From: Acidithiobacillus sulfurivorans
Lineage (GTDB): Bacteria; Pseudomonadota; Gammaproteobacteria; Acidithiobacillales; Acidithiobacillaceae
Length of the DNA: 64,000 nucleotides
Assembly (NCBI RefSeq): GCF_018853815.1
Contig: NZ_JAAOMP010000126.1
Coordinates: 49,553-113,552 of the forward strand
Direction of reading: 5' to 3'
The notes under the pieces: generated by a model
The model's database searches: none
What the model saw: only the letters and a program-made list of their open reading frames with translations
Told to the model about the DNA's origin: nothing
Made by a program: the position numbers and the translations under genes
Shown: positions 36,103-46,172 of the stretch, piece by piece
Layout of the letters: every line of letters starts with the position of its first letter
Position numbering within the stretch: the stretch's first letter is position 1

Positions 36103-37731
36103 ATGCCTGTGTCCAGGAAATCCGACACTTCTCAAAAAAACGCTCTAAAACGTGAAGGCGGACTCGTTGGCCTGATATTGGCCTGTGTAGGTGCATCTAT
36201 AGGATCTGGCTGGTTATTTGGGCCTTTGTTCACGGCAAAAATGGCTGGCCCATTGGCCATTGGTTCCTGGATTCTGGGAGCGGCAGCCATTCTTTTGTTG
36301 GCCCTGGTGTTTGCCGAGTTGGCACCCATGATTCCGCGTGCCGGGGCGGTGGTCCATCTGGCTCATGTCGGCAATGGACCTATTGTTGGACATATGTGGA
36401 GCTGGATTTTATTTCTTTCTTACGCCTCCATCGCCCCATTGGAAGTGACGGCCGTATTAACCTATGCCAACAACTATTATCCGGGTCTATTGCAGCCGCA
36501 TACCGATTTACTGAGTAGTTTCGGGTTTTTGATCGCCGTGATCATGCTCGGCTTGTTTGTGGTCACCAATTTCATGGTGATTGGCTGGGTACTCAGGATC
36601 AATAATGCGGCGACCTGGTGGAAAATTGGTATTCCTTTATTAACGGCGGTGATGTTGATTGTGGTGGCCTGGCACCCTGGAAACTTTCATATGCGCGCCC
36701 ACAATACGCTGAGTGATGTGCATGGCATGTTCATCGCGATTGCCAGCGGTGGGGTCATATTCAGTTTGCTGGGTTTTCGTCATGCCATAGATTTGGCCGG
36801 GGAAAGTAAAAATCCCAAGCGGGATGTGCCTATTGCGGTTATCGGTTCGGTGCTGATTGCTTCGGCAGTCTACATCGCCGTTCAGGTTGCCTTTCTCGGT
36901 GCGGTGAATCCTGCAGATATTGCCAAAGATGGATGGGTACATTTGCATTTCCAGGGGGTGAATGGTCCCTTTGCAGCATTGGCAGCGGCGGTGGGCATTG
37001 GTTGGTTGGCGACCTTACTGTATGTGGATGCTTTTATTTCGCCAGCAGGTACAGGGCTGATTTACACGACCACTGCGGCGCGGGTTACTTTGGCTACGGC
37101 TGAAACCGGTGCGGCGCCCATGTGGCTGAACAAGATCAATCGCTATGGCGTTCCCTGGGTGACGCTTATTCTTTTGTTCCTGGTCGGCATTATATTTTTT
37201 CTGCCTTTCCCATCCTGGCAGAAAATGGTCGGATATATTGCCTCCATGACGGTGCTTTCGTACTCTATCGGGCCCATTGCCCTGATTCAGATTCGCAAGG
37301 CCATGCCGAATCTGGAGCGTCCATTTCGTTTGTGGGGAGCACCGGTGCTGGCCCCTATCGCCTTTGTGGTATCCACCTGGATTGTTTACTGGTCAGGTTT
37401 GCGAACGCTGAACTTTATTTTTATTACATTATTTGTTTTATTGGCTATATATGCGTTTACTGGTATTTTTCGAAAAGGTCGCTGGGCAGAAATGGGCTGG
37501 CAATACATGTGGTGGATATTCCCATACTTTATAGGGATGTGGGCCATCAGTTGGATTGGTCCTAAAGATCTTGGTGGTCTGGGATTTTTGGCATTTTTCC
37601 CCAGTATGGGAGCCTTGGCGGTTTTGGCTCTCAGCGTATTTTATCTGGCTATTCGTGAGTCAGTAGCGGATAAAACCATGCGCGTGTACATGCGTCAGTT
37701 TGGTAATAAGGTTCCTCCAGCTGCTCCTTAG
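36103..37731 (+). CDS. APC-superfamily amino-acid permease
   Basis: A 542-residue transporter with about 12-14 membrane segments. The first helix carries the unwound GASIGSGWLFGP motif that binds the substrate amino group. SLLGFRHAIDLAGESKNPKRDVP is the conserved loop after helix 6. AGGAGG precedes ATG 36103, which I prefer to an earlier in-frame ATG at 36076. The substrate is not predictable; the unusual length and C-terminal helices suggest a GABA/glutamate- or aspartate-like permease. Confidence 0.85.
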   Translation: MPVSRKSDTSQKNALKREGGLVGLILACVGASIGSGWLFGPLFTAKMAGPLAIGSWILGAAAILLLALVFAELAPMIPRAGAVVHLAHVGNGPIVGHMWSWILFLSYASIAPLEVTAVLTYANNYYPGLLQPHTDLLSSFGFLIAVIMLGLFVVTNFMVIGWVLRINNAATWWKIGIPLLTAVMLIVVAWHPGNFHMRAHNTLSDVHGMFIAIASGGVIFSLLGFRHAIDLAGESKNPKRDVPIAVIGSVLIASAVYIAVQVAFLGAVNPADIAKDGWVHLHFQGVNGPFAALAAAVGIGWLATLLYVDAFISPAGTGLIYTTTAARVTLATAETGAAPMWLNKINRYGVPWVTLILLFLVGIIFFLPFPSWQKMVGYIASMTVLSYSIGPIALIQIRKAMPNLERPFRLWGAPVLAPIAFVVSTWIVYWSGLRTLNFIFITLFVLLAIYAFTGIFRKGRWAEMGWQYMWWIFPYFIGMWAISWIGPKDLGGLGFLAFFPSMGALAVLALSVFYLAIRESVADKTMRVYMRQFGNKVPPAAP

Positions 37732-37776
37732 ATAAGAATGGAATCATGACCATAGCCCAAAGACTCGCCGGATAAT

Positions 37777-38430
37777 ATGCTTCTGCTAAAACACCTGCCC
37801 AGTGTGCGCGAGCCCAGGCTTTATCTGAGCATGGAAAGAACTTACCTGTCTTACTTGAAATTTCTGTTTATAGCCTTTGGTACAGGTATTCTTTCCAAAA
37901 AAATGATCTTGTTACTGGCTGCTTTGCATTTTTATGGGCTGATTCCTTTTTTTCAGGACTTGTATAAGCTTTTGACCTGGCCAGTGCTGATCTTGTTATT
38001 TATGGTTTTTTATTTTTTTGTGCGTGATCTGCGCTATATCAATCGTGGTGCCCCGGTCACTGCAAAAGAAATTCAGGATCCACGTATTTATTTTTCGGCG
38101 GAGCGCACTTTTCTTTCCTGGATCAGAACCGGGATCAGTATTGTGATTTTCGGTTTTGTGATGGAAAAGTTCGATTTCTTTCTGACCAAGCTGGCGCTGA
38201 TGATGCACCGGGTGATTACGTTGCATGCGAGCTTCTCAGGAATGAGCATTATTTTCCTGATATTAGGGATTATCAATATTGCTGTTGGACTCGGTGGTTT
38301 TATGCTCACCGTTTATCAGGTGGAGCATGGTGCGTATCATCCCCACCATAAATTATATGGGTTTTATGGCTTGTCTTTGCTGGTCTGTTTGTCATTGCTG
38401 AGTTATTTGCTGATCAAGCTTTCGATTTGA
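37777..38430 (+). CDS. Tandem DUF202 membrane protein
   Basis: Two DUF202 (YidH-like) units fused in 217 residues. Each begins with a related cytoplasmic motif (EPRLYLSMERTYLSYLKF and DPRIYFSAERTFLSWIRTG) followed by hydrophobic segments. Single-unit DUF202 proteins are usual. The protein probably forms a small inner-membrane channel-like assembly; the function is unknown. It converges with the RND gene, overlapping its end by 17 bp. Confidence 0.8.
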   Translation: MLLLKHLPSVREPRLYLSMERTYLSYLKFLFIAFGTGILSKKMILLLAALHFYGLIPFFQDLYKLLTWPVLILLFMVFYFFVRDLRYINRGAPVTAKEIQDPRIYFSAERTFLSWIRTGISIVIFGFVMEKFDFFLTKLALMMHRVITLHASFSGMSIIFLILGIINIAVGLGGFMLTVYQVEHGAYHPHHKLYGFYGLSLLVCLSLLSYLLIKLSI

Positions 38431-41400
38431 GCGAATCTGACGGCTGCGTCATGAAAGCGCTATACAGTACGGGAGCCAGCCACAAGGACATGAATATCGA
38501 GAGTAGTAACCCACCCATGACCGCAATGGCCAGAGGCTTCAGTAAATCAGTGCCATGACCAATGCCAATAGCCAGAGGTAAAAACCCGAAAACATCCGCG
38601 AGCATGGTCATGAGGATGGGGCGCAGGCGCTGTCGCGCAGCAAAAGCCACCAAAGCAGGGCGGGGATGGGCACCCCCAATTTGGCGGGCGCGTGCAAAAA
38701 TCAGAATGACATTGTTGACGGCAATAGCAAAAACCAGCAACACGCCCAGAAAAGCCGTACTGTCGAGTTCCAATCCACAAATCCACAACAAAAGCAGGGA
38801 GCCAGGTGCTGCCAAGGCGATGGAAAGGAGCGCCGCCACGGCGGCGCGTTGACTGCTGAACTGAAATCCCAGCAGGATCAGCAATAAACCCAGTGCGCCG
38901 GCCAGAATCAGCGCCATCTGCTGAAAGCTTTGACGCTGTTGTCGATAGTAACCCCCCAGTACCGGGGTGATGTTGCCGGGCAAGTGCATTTGGGAGATGA
39001 TTTTTTTGGCCTGACGGGCAGCTTGGGCCAGACCTTCTCCTGGCTTTGGTTGTAACCACATGTAGGCATCAGGCACCAGATTCTGATGTGTCACAAAGGG
39101 AATGGCACCTTGAATGTGCAGGGAAGCAAGGCTGGAAAGAGAGGTCATGGTCCCATTGGGCAGTTGGATAGGCAGCGCGGACAAGGTTTGCGGAGTCTGT
39201 GGCTGCCCCACCAGTTTAACGCGAATAGGCAGTATTTGTTCGCCATGTAGCAAGAAACCCGCTGGTCTTCCCCAGAAACGTGCCTTGAGCTGATCGGCAA
39301 TACCCGGCGGGGTAATGCCATAAAGTGCGGCCATGGGCGTGGGGGTGATTTCCAACTCTGGCCCTGCCGATGGGGACTTGAAATTGACTGATGCAAAATC
39401 ATGACTGTTTTTCAGGGCGGCAGCCAGCCTTGTTCCTTCGCTACGCAAAACGCTGGAATGGGAGCCGAACAGATAAATAACCAACGGGGCGTGTGCGCCC
39501 GAGAGGTTGCCCAGACGGACAATCATGGTCTGATGCAAAGAGAGTCCGATCAGATTGGGGGCCATGCTGCGGTATTGTTTGCGCAGTTCTGCCATTACGG
39601 TTTCGGTGCTGTCGTGATGATCCGGTTTGAGGACGATGGTGATGGCGCCTTTGTTGGCCGGTGCGTGACGGAACTCGAAACCACGGCCGACCATAAGGGA
39701 CGCACGCTGCACATTGGGATTGTGCAGTGCCACCTGCATAAAAGCACGGCCGATCCGGGTGGTTTCGGCAACGCTGCTGCCCACCTGGGTGCGATAGGGT
39801 ACAGAAATAATGCCTTCATCCCAGTGTGGGAGAAATGCGGTCGGCAGAACCGTGAGTGCCAGTCCGGCGGCCCCTGCCAGTATGGCGACAGGGAAAATGG
39901 CCCAATAAGGGCGACGCATCCCGGCGATGAGCCATTGACTGTAGTGCCGGCGCACCCAGCGCTCCGCATGATGCAAACGGCGGGAAGGTGAGGTCACACG
40001 ACCGGCGAGCCATGCTGTCAGAATCGGTGTGACCAGCAAGGCCACCAGTTGTGATGCCAGCAGGGCAATGACGATGGCCAATGCCATATGGCGGAACAGC
40101 AACCCCAGGGTGCCGGATAAGAAGAGCAGAGGCAGAAATACCAGGCAGGAGGTGAGGGTGGCAAGACTCATCAATGGTAAAATGCTGGCGCTGCGGCGTA
40201 ACGCCAGCTGGCGACGATTGGAAGGTTTGCCCTGCAGACCATGGAGTCCGCGTTCGACCACGACGATGGCATGGTCCACCAAAGCACCAATGGCTGCGGT
40301 TATTCCCCCCAGAGTCATGATATTCAGGCCATATCCGAGAATGTGCAGGACCAGGAAAGTGGCGGCAAGTGCCAGAGGTACCACGGCCAAAGTCGCCAGA
40401 GCTCCGTCCAGACGTCCCAAAAAGGCCAATACGACCAGCCAGGCAATCAGGCTGCCGAGCCCCAGGGCAATCCAGACATCGCGCAGGCTGTGACTGATCA
40501 GGTGGCTGAGATCATAAATGGGTACCAGATGGACACCCGGGGGGAGATGTTTTCGCAAGTTGTCCAGACGTGTTTGCACGGCGTGGGCGACGGTGACGTC
40601 ATTGGCGCCGGACTGTGAAAGTACGTCAATAATCAGAGCGTGCTGATAACCGGGTACGGCTGCTTCACTCAGCAGCGGGGGAGGCCCGGTATGCACCCGA
40701 CCCAGGGCGCCCAAGGCCAGCGGAGTGCGGGCACCGGAAGCATCGGGTGGCCCCAGTGGCAGGGTCAAGGCGGCCAACGTCTGATCGTTTTCAGGCCGCG
40801 CTGTCGTCGCCAGAATCAACTGCTGATGATAGGCGTGCAGAATCCCTGAAAAAAATGGACCTTGGGCGGATTGCAAGGCATGGATGACCTGCTGGACACT
40901 GAGGTGATGTTGCGCTAACCGTGCCGGATCCAGGTCCACATGCACCTGCGGCCAGCCGCGACCGGTGCCCTGCACCTGATATACCCCGGGAATGGACAGT
41001 AGAGCCGGTCGTATTTTAAAGGCAAAAGTGGGCATCATTGCCGAACTGCTCTGCTGATTGGACACCAGGGCATATTCAGCAAATGGATAGGTATAGGGCG
41101 CCATGCGGATCACCCGCAGTTGCGCACCGGCAGGCAGGCGGTATTGAGCCAGGCGTGCCTGCAGCATCAGGTATGCGGTTTGCGGGTTGGTTCCTGGTTC
41201 AAAATAAATATTGAGCTTGCTCAATCCGTTACCGGTTTGAGAGCGGACCAGACGCACCCCTGGCTGACCTTTTGCCAGCGCTTCCAGGGGCTTGGTTACC
41301 TCCACTTCCATGAACTTGACGGGCAGGCTGCCGTCATTGACGAGGACCGCCACTCTTGGAAAATTGACATTCGGAAAGACGCTTTCCGGAAGACTCTGCA

Positions 41401-41488
41401 GGGCAAACCAGCCTGCACCCAGTAATAATAATGCGCTGAGCAACAGGCTGAAGCGATTGCTCCAGAGAAAATGCAGATACGCCCTCAT
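38414..41488 (-). CDS. RND efflux pump, inner-membrane subunit (unit 1)
   Basis: A 1024-residue proton-driven pump. Helix 1 is followed by the periplasmic porter domain (LPESVFPNVNFPRVAV), then helix 4 with IGALVDHAIVVVERG; a second porter repeat and the C-terminal GGLLLSIFMSLWLAPVLYS follow. The acidic pattern in helix 4 is weaker than in classic CzcA (VDH rather than VDD/VDG). The substrate is uncertain; metal export is suggested by context (CusRS-like regulators, copper oxidase). Last gene of RR-HK-TolC-MFP-RND, overlapping the fusion protein by 4 bp. Confidence 0.9.
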   Translation of the reverse strand: MRAYLHFLWSNRFSLLLSALLLLGAGWFALQSLPESVFPNVNFPRVAVLVNDGSLPVKFMEVEVTKPLEALAKGQPGVRLVRSQTGNGLSKLNIYFEPGTNPQTAYLMLQARLAQYRLPAGAQLRVIRMAPYTYPFAEYALVSNQQSSSAMMPTFAFKIRPALLSIPGVYQVQGTGRGWPQVHVDLDPARLAQHHLSVQQVIHALQSAQGPFFSGILHAYHQQLILATTARPENDQTLAALTLPLGPPDASGARTPLALGALGRVHTGPPPLLSEAAVPGYQHALIIDVLSQSGANDVTVAHAVQTRLDNLRKHLPPGVHLVPIYDLSHLISHSLRDVWIALGLGSLIAWLVVLAFLGRLDGALATLAVVPLALAATFLVLHILGYGLNIMTLGGITAAIGALVDHAIVVVERGLHGLQGKPSNRRQLALRRSASILPLMSLATLTSCLVFLPLLFLSGTLGLLFRHMALAIVIALLASQLVALLVTPILTAWLAGRVTSPSRRLHHAERWVRRHYSQWLIAGMRRPYWAIFPVAILAGAAGLALTVLPTAFLPHWDEGIISVPYRTQVGSSVAETTRIGRAFMQVALHNPNVQRASLMVGRGFEFRHAPANKGAITIVLKPDHHDSTETVMAELRKQYRSMAPNLIGLSLHQTMIVRLGNLSGAHAPLVIYLFGSHSSVLRSEGTRLAAALKNSHDFASVNFKSPSAGPELEITPTPMAALYGITPPGIADQLKARFWGRPAGFLLHGEQILPIRVKLVGQPQTPQTLSALPIQLPNGTMTSLSSLASLHIQGAIPFVTHQNLVPDAYMWLQPKPGEGLAQAARQAKKIISQMHLPGNITPVLGGYYRQQRQSFQQMALILAGALGLLLILLGFQFSSQRAAVAALLSIALAAPGSLLLLWICGLELDSTAFLGVLLVFAIAVNNVILIFARARQIGGAHPRPALVAFAARQRLRPILMTMLADVFGFLPLAIGIGHGTDLLKPLAIAVMGGLLLSIFMSLWLAPVLYSAFMTQPSDSLKSKA

Positions 41489-42531
41489 GGTTGTTGCTCT
41501 TGTACCGGGGTGCCGCTGACCAAACGATCATTGGCGCTGATAATGATCTGCTCGCCTGTTTGCAGAGCGCCCTGTACCCAACTTTGTCCAGCCTGACTGG
41601 CAACGATATGTACGGGAACAGCCATGGCCCTGCCTTTGCGGATAACAAACACTTCGATCTGCGCGGCATGCATCACCACGGCGGTGGTGGGAATCTGGAA
41701 GGCGTGGCCTTGAACTTGTTGTACTTCTGCCTGCAGCCATTCGCCGGGCAACGCCAGGCTTTGTGCCGGCAGATCAATATAGACGGACACCAGTCCCAGA
41801 TGGCGGGCGCTTTGTCCTATGGAACGGACGTGTCCCAGGCCGTGCCAGTCTGCACCGTGCAGAATGACGGTGCATCCGGGGCGCAAGCTTCGGGCGCGGG
41901 AGGGGGTGACATAGGCCTGTGCCCAGGGTTTTCCGCGACCATCCAGGGTCGCAATGGCTGTTCCAGAATTGACTACGGCCCCTGCCGGAACCAGATAATG
42001 CAAGCTGCCTGCAAAGGGCGCGCTGAGGGTTTGTTGAGCGGCCTGCGCCTGTAAAATGCGGAGATGGGATTGCGCCTCTGCCAGCGTCAACCGACTGGTT
42101 GCGACATTTTGTTGGGCAATGACGCCATCCTGATACAATTTCTGATCGCGCAAATACTGGCCTTGAGAAAAGGCGATCTGTTTTTGGGCGGTCTGGATGC
42201 TGCTCTGCAGCCCGGGCGCCGCGATCCTGGCGATGATCGTTCCGGCTGTTACGGGTCCATCGGGGAGCAGCGGACCGAGGACGCGTCCGGTTACGGGTGC
42301 TGTCAAAGTGGCGGCACCATTACTTTCAACCTGGGCGAGCAGGGCGCTTTGCTGAATAGCAGCACTTACCCTGACCGGAGCCGTCCGCACGGGTATGGCA
42401 GCTCCCCAGGCGCTATGAACGCTCAGGAGGAGCAGAACGCCTGAAAAAAGGCTGAAGCAGTAAGGTAGCGATACCCGATAAAAATGCGGTAAAAATTTCA
42501 TGCCGTTAAGCTTCCAGGAGTGGATTGTCAT
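41485..42531 (-). CDS. RND membrane-fusion protein (unit 1)
   Basis: A 348-residue HlyD-type periplasmic adaptor. An N-terminal signal or anchor is followed by lipoyl halves (VTGRVLGPLLPDGPVTAGTI and LSAPFAGSLHYLVPAGAVVN), a short helical hairpin between them and a C-terminal beta-barrel. ATG 42531 overlaps the TolC stop (ATGA) and supports coupling; Met11 (42501) is an alternative with a cleaner signal peptide. No N-terminal Met/His-rich metal-binding tail is seen. Confidence 0.88.
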   Translation of the reverse strand: MTIHSWKLNGMKFLPHFYRVSLPYCFSLFSGVLLLLSVHSAWGAAIPVRTAPVRVSAAIQQSALLAQVESNGAATLTAPVTGRVLGPLLPDGPVTAGTIIARIAAPGLQSSIQTAQKQIAFSQGQYLRDQKLYQDGVIAQQNVATSRLTLAEAQSHLRILQAQAAQQTLSAPFAGSLHYLVPAGAVVNSGTAIATLDGRGKPWAQAYVTPSRARSLRPGCTVILHGADWHGLGHVRSIGQSARHLGLVSVYIDLPAQSLALPGEWLQAEVQQVQGHAFQIPTTAVVMHAAQIEVFVIRKGRAMAVPVHIVASQAGQSWVQGALQTGEQIIISANDRLVSGTPVQEQQP

Positions 42532-43844
42532 GAGGATGCACGCTGTCCCGGCAGGACGCCGCTGTCCAGAACCAGTTGTGTGCGACTTAAACGGGCGCGA
42601 ATCATCGCGTTGGTAGCCTGCAGTTGAGCCTGAACCCAGGCATCTTCAGCTTGTTGCAAGGCTAATGCGCTCTCTGCACCGGCCAGATAGCCTTTGCGGG
42701 TCATGGAGTACACCGCCTGAGCACTGCGCATGATCTTCCCAGCATCTTTCAGGGCAATACTGGCCGCCCGGGCGGCCCCGGCGTCCTGTGCCAGACGACT
42801 GCGTATCTGCATTTGCAAAGCCGATTTGGCCGCCTGTAATGCCGCAACCTGTTCCTGGGCTGCCGCAATCTGATCGCGGTTACGACCAAAGCCAAAAATC
42901 GGCATCTGCAGATTGAGACTCGCCTGCCAACCTAACTGCGCACTATGCGGTATGGTCGCACTATCGACTCCGTAAGCGGCGTTGGCACTGAATACCGGTA
43001 AGCGGGCACTTTGATGGAATTGCAATTGGGCGTGGGCCGCCTGAATTTGCGCATCAGCTGCCCGGAGTAAGGGTTGCGCCTGCATGGCTTGACTCTGGAT
43101 TTTGGATAAATCCGGTAACGGCTTGAGTGGGCTGCTGACTTTTGCCAGTGGTGGTAAATGGCTTCCGAGCCCTGTTTGCAAGGCCAGAACCTGACGGATG
43201 GCCCCACTTTGGGCCAGGGTTTGTTCCAGTTTGCCCTGGATGCGCAACAGGTTCAGTTGCGCCTGCTTCAGCGCCAGGCGGGAACGGGTACCCGCAGCAT
43301 AACCATCCTGGGTGGCTTGAAATACTTGCCTGGCAGCAACGAGGACACGTTGCCAGACTGCGATCATGTTATTACTCAGGGCCAGCTGGTAATAGGTCAT
43401 ACTCACTTGTGCGGCCACTGCCAGGCGGGTTTGCAGCAGATGAAAGCGTTCAATAGTGACCTGATCTTTGCTCAGTTTGCTGAGTGCCCGGGTTTGCGGC
43501 GCATAAATGGGAAGGTTTAAGCGAATTTGCCCCAGCATTTCCCGTGCGCCATTGGCGCTGACAAAAACAGGCTGACCGGCGCGGGATTGGGTCCAGATAG
43601 TGGCCGCATTCAGGGAAAGAGCGGGTAGCAGTCGGGCTTCGGCACTGCGACTGAGATCTTGTTGCGCTTCCAGTTGGTGTCGGCCGGCCTGAACGGTCGC
43701 CTGATTATGCAGGGCGCTGTTAATGGCCTGATCGAGCGTCAGGGGAGCCGCATGGGCGCCAATAGATATACAACCCAAGCTTAAAGCCAGTAGCCAATTT
43801 TTGGCAGCAGACCGACGATTATCCGGTGTAAATTGAAAAAGCAT
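42528..43844 (-). CDS. TolC/CusC-type outer-membrane factor (unit 1)
   Basis: A 438-residue outer-membrane channel with a cleavable signal peptide (WLLALSLGCISIGAHAAP) and no lipobox. It contains two OEP repeats of long helices, e.g. LDQAINSALHNQATVQAGRH and YSMTRKGYLAGAESALALQQ. First gene of the pump operon; the spacer upstream carries phased response-regulator boxes. Confidence 0.88.
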   Translation of the reverse strand: MLFQFTPDNRRSAAKNWLLALSLGCISIGAHAAPLTLDQAINSALHNQATVQAGRHQLEAQQDLSRSAEARLLPALSLNAATIWTQSRAGQPVFVSANGAREMLGQIRLNLPIYAPQTRALSKLSKDQVTIERFHLLQTRLAVAAQVSMTYYQLALSNNMIAVWQRVLVAARQVFQATQDGYAAGTRSRLALKQAQLNLLRIQGKLEQTLAQSGAIRQVLALQTGLGSHLPPLAKVSSPLKPLPDLSKIQSQAMQAQPLLRAADAQIQAAHAQLQFHQSARLPVFSANAAYGVDSATIPHSAQLGWQASLNLQMPIFGFGRNRDQIAAAQEQVAALQAAKSALQMQIRSRLAQDAGAARAASIALKDAGKIMRSAQAVYSMTRKGYLAGAESALALQQAEDAWVQAQLQATNAMIRARLSRTQLVLDSGVLPGQRASS

Positions 43845-43917
43845 TTTTTCTCGACTATCTGGAATATGTGTTTATGAATGGGATGGTTTTTTTATTATGA
43901 CATTGCTGCATGTCCAG

Positions 43918-43950
43918 AAGATGACCGCAAGATGACCAAATCGTCATCTT
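43918..43950. promoter_or_regulatory. Response-regulator boxes upstream of pump operon 1
   Basis: AAGATGACC occurs at 43918 and 43929 (11-bp period), and GTCATCTT at 43943-43950 completes a perfect inverted repeat with 43929-43936. Phased direct repeats are typical of OmpR-family sites. The same GTCATC word recurs at 11-bp spacing upstream of the TonB receptor gene. Confidence 0.6.
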
Positions 43951-45392
43951 ATGTTGCCATGATGATTATCCATGGAAATTATCGGGAAAAATAAAATGGC
44001 CGTCGTCCCTTTTCCGGGAACGCTTTTTAAGCGGATCTTACCCCCATGCAGGCGCATGATGGATTGTACGATGGCCAGTCCTAGCCCTGTTCCTTGTCCA
44101 CGGCGCATGCGTGCCGCATCTGCGCTGTAAAAGCGGTCAAACACCCGGTCAATATCTGCATCGGCAATGCCTGAACCGGTGTCGCTTACGATCAGTTGAA
44201 TCTGATCGCGGGACCATTCACTGTGCATCCGGATGCTGCCACCTGCTGACGTGTGGCGCAGGGCATTACTCAGCAGATTACTGACAGCGCGGCGCAGGAG
44301 ATCAGAGTTTGCGGCGATGGATCCTTGAGTATCATTGTGCAGGATAACCTCCTGTTCATCCGCCATAGCCTGATAAAAACTGCAAAGAGAAGCCATTTCC
44401 TGATGAATGTCCAGCTGTTGCTTATCCAGTGCGTTATGATCCTGTTCTGCCCGGGCCAGAAACAAAAGGGCATCTACCATGCGCGACAAGCGTTCATATT
44501 CATCCATGGCGGAAGCGATACAGGCCTGGTATTCCGGGATACTACGGGTCTTGGAAAGCGCCAGTTCGCCCTCACCGCGTAAAATATGGATGGGCGTACG
44601 CAACTCATGGGCAATATCTGCCGAGAAGCGGGAAATCCTGGCAAAGGAGTCTTCCAGTCTTTCCAGCAGCTGGTCAAAATTTTCAGCCAGTGTGGCGAGT
44701 TCGCTGGGCCAGTTTTTCCCGGCAATGCGGCGATGTAACTGGCTGGCACTGAGTTCGTCTACCATGCTTGCTAATTGGTGGACAGGGCGCAATCCCCGTC
44801 GGGCAATCAAATATCCCGCTACTATGGCAATAAGCAGTGCAAAAACAATCGACAAAGCCAGCGCGTAACGATAAAAAGCCAGAAAGTGCTCCCTTTCACT
44901 GATGCGGATAGCCACGTAAATGATACTGGCTGGCTTGCCGGCAAAGCGCTGTGCCATCACCTGAAAATGTTCGTGTTTTTTAACTTTCCAGTGCCATTGT
45001 TCGGGTTGGAAAGCCTGCGGTTTGCGATCAAAGGGTTTGTTGCTGTCGAGGAGGGGGTTATAAGTGCGACCCCGGGCAATGATCCCTTCCTGAGATCGCG
45101 TCACCCAGATGTACACCCCACGGATAGTACTGGCCTCCAGCTGCGTCTCGTGACGGAGTTCGGAAAAGTTGTCCGTGCTGTTGCGGATGGCCGTGTGTAC
45201 TGCATGGATTTTACTGGTGAGGATCTGGCTGTCAGCCGCACGTAATTGTTCCGCCAGAATCCAGTACAGAGCGGCCCCTGCCACCGCAATCAGGAGGGTG
45301 CTCAACAGGGCGTACCAGAGCGTGAGTCGGAGCGCCATGGAGCGCCCCAGGCTGAGTAAGGTTTTATTGGCGTAGCTCAAGAACATAGCCAA
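43944..45392 (-). CDS. CusS-like sensor histidine kinase
   Basis: A 482-residue kinase with two membrane helices (about 20-45 and 180-200) enclosing a periplasmic sensor of about 135 residues, then HAMP, an H-box (ADIAHELRTPIHILRGEGE), N-box (NLLSNALRH), DTGSGI and GTGLGLAIV. The order and periplasmic sensor match metal-responsive CusS/CopS kinases. It overlaps its response regulator by 29 bp. Confidence 0.92.
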   Translation of the reverse strand: MAMFLSYANKTLLSLGRSMALRLTLWYALLSTLLIAVAGAALYWILAEQLRAADSQILTSKIHAVHTAIRNSTDNFSELRHETQLEASTIRGVYIWVTRSQEGIIARGRTYNPLLDSNKPFDRKPQAFQPEQWHWKVKKHEHFQVMAQRFAGKPASIIYVAIRISEREHFLAFYRYALALSIVFALLIAIVAGYLIARRGLRPVHQLASMVDELSASQLHRRIAGKNWPSELATLAENFDQLLERLEDSFARISRFSADIAHELRTPIHILRGEGELALSKTRSIPEYQACIASAMDEYERLSRMVDALLFLARAEQDHNALDKQQLDIHQEMASLCSFYQAMADEQEVILHNDTQGSIAANSDLLRRAVSNLLSNALRHTSAGGSIRMHSEWSRDQIQLIVSDTGSGIADADIDRVFDRFYSADAARMRRGQGTGLGLAIVQSIMRLHGGKIRLKSVPGKGTTAILFFPIISMDNHHGNIR

Positions 45393-46038
45393 CTCCCCGC
45401 AAGGTATGGATCAATTTATCCGGAAAGGCATCATCGACTTTTCGGCGCAGGCGGCGGATGGCGACGTCCACAACATTGCTATCACTTTCAAAATGCATGT
45501 CCCAGACCTGCTCGGCAATGCGGGTGCGGGTCAGCACCTCGCCGGGAAAGCGCATGAGGTAGGCCAGCAGGCGGAATTCCTGAGGGGCCAGGTTAATGGG
45601 CGTGGCGGCCCGCCAGATTTTGTGGCGGAGCAAATCCATTTCCAGATCGGCGTAATAAATGATTTCTTCCGTACGCACATTGCTCCGTCTCAGAATACTG
45701 TGAATTCTGGCCAGTAATTCTGAAAAAGCAAAGGGTTTCACCAGATAGTCGTCCGCGCCCTGGCGCAAACCTTCCACGCGCTGGGCTACGGCATCCAGGG
45801 CGGTCAGCAGAATGACCGGCTGATCAGGATGCCGTTTACGGATGTCCTGAAGAACCCACCAGCCATCCCTCTCCGGCAACATCAGGTCGAGCACAATCAC
45901 TTCATGTTCGCCGATTTCGGCGAGGTGCTGGCCGTCTACGCCATTGTCGGCAACATCCACCACATAGCCTAGCTCGTTGAATCCTTTTTTGAGAAAGGCA
46001 GCCGTTTTCGCTTCGTCTTCAATAACCAGAATTTTCAT
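45364..46038 (-). CDS. CusR-like OmpR-family response regulator
   Basis: A 224-residue regulator: receiver with VIVLDLMLPERDGW (phospho-Asp about residue 51), ILLTALD and DYLVKPFAFSEL; winged helix ending RRLRRKVDDAFPDKLIHTLR and VRGVGYVL-like GVGYVLE. Heads the leftward RR-HK-TolC-MFP-RND unit. Likely activates the GTCATC boxes. Confidence 0.93.
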   Translation of the reverse strand: MKILVIEDEAKTAAFLKKGFNELGYVVDVADNGVDGQHLAEIGEHEVIVLDLMLPERDGWWVLQDIRKRHPDQPVILLTALDAVAQRVEGLRQGADDYLVKPFAFSELLARIHSILRRSNVRTEEIIYYADLEMDLLRHKIWRAATPINLAPQEFRLLAYLMRFPGEVLTRTRIAEQVWDMHFESDSNVVDVAIRRLRRKVDDAFPDKLIHTLRGVGYVLELRQ

Positions 46039-46044
46039 GGGAAG

Positions 46045-46162
46045 AGGTCAAAATTCAGTAAACCAGAATATGGGGAAAATACTCTGGTTTAGTCGTCATA
46101 ACAACTTGCTGGCTGATATGAGGAAGATTTCGGCGCTTTCATAATAAGCCTTATTTTGACCT
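46045..46162. promoter_or_regulatory. Divergent intergenic with nested inverted repeats
   Basis: Between the response regulator and the DoxD-like gene: TAAACCAGA (46059-46067) pairs with TCTGGTTTA (46083-46091), and an outer AGGTCAAAAT (46045-46054) pairs with ATTTTGACCT (46153-46162). GTCGTCAT lies at 46092-46099. Probably operators for the divergent genes. Confidence 0.5.
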
Positions 46163-46172
46163 TTTTGAGAAT

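Noticed and set aside
40029..40493. 154-aa plus-strand ORF
   Set aside because: It is the antisense shadow of the RND pump gene; Arg/Ser/Pro-rich composition is an artefact of the opposite frame.
38414..41488. Firm CusA or CzcA assignment of pump 1
   Set aside because: Helix 4 lacks the usual metal-RND acidic pattern and no Met-rich path can be verified without alignment.
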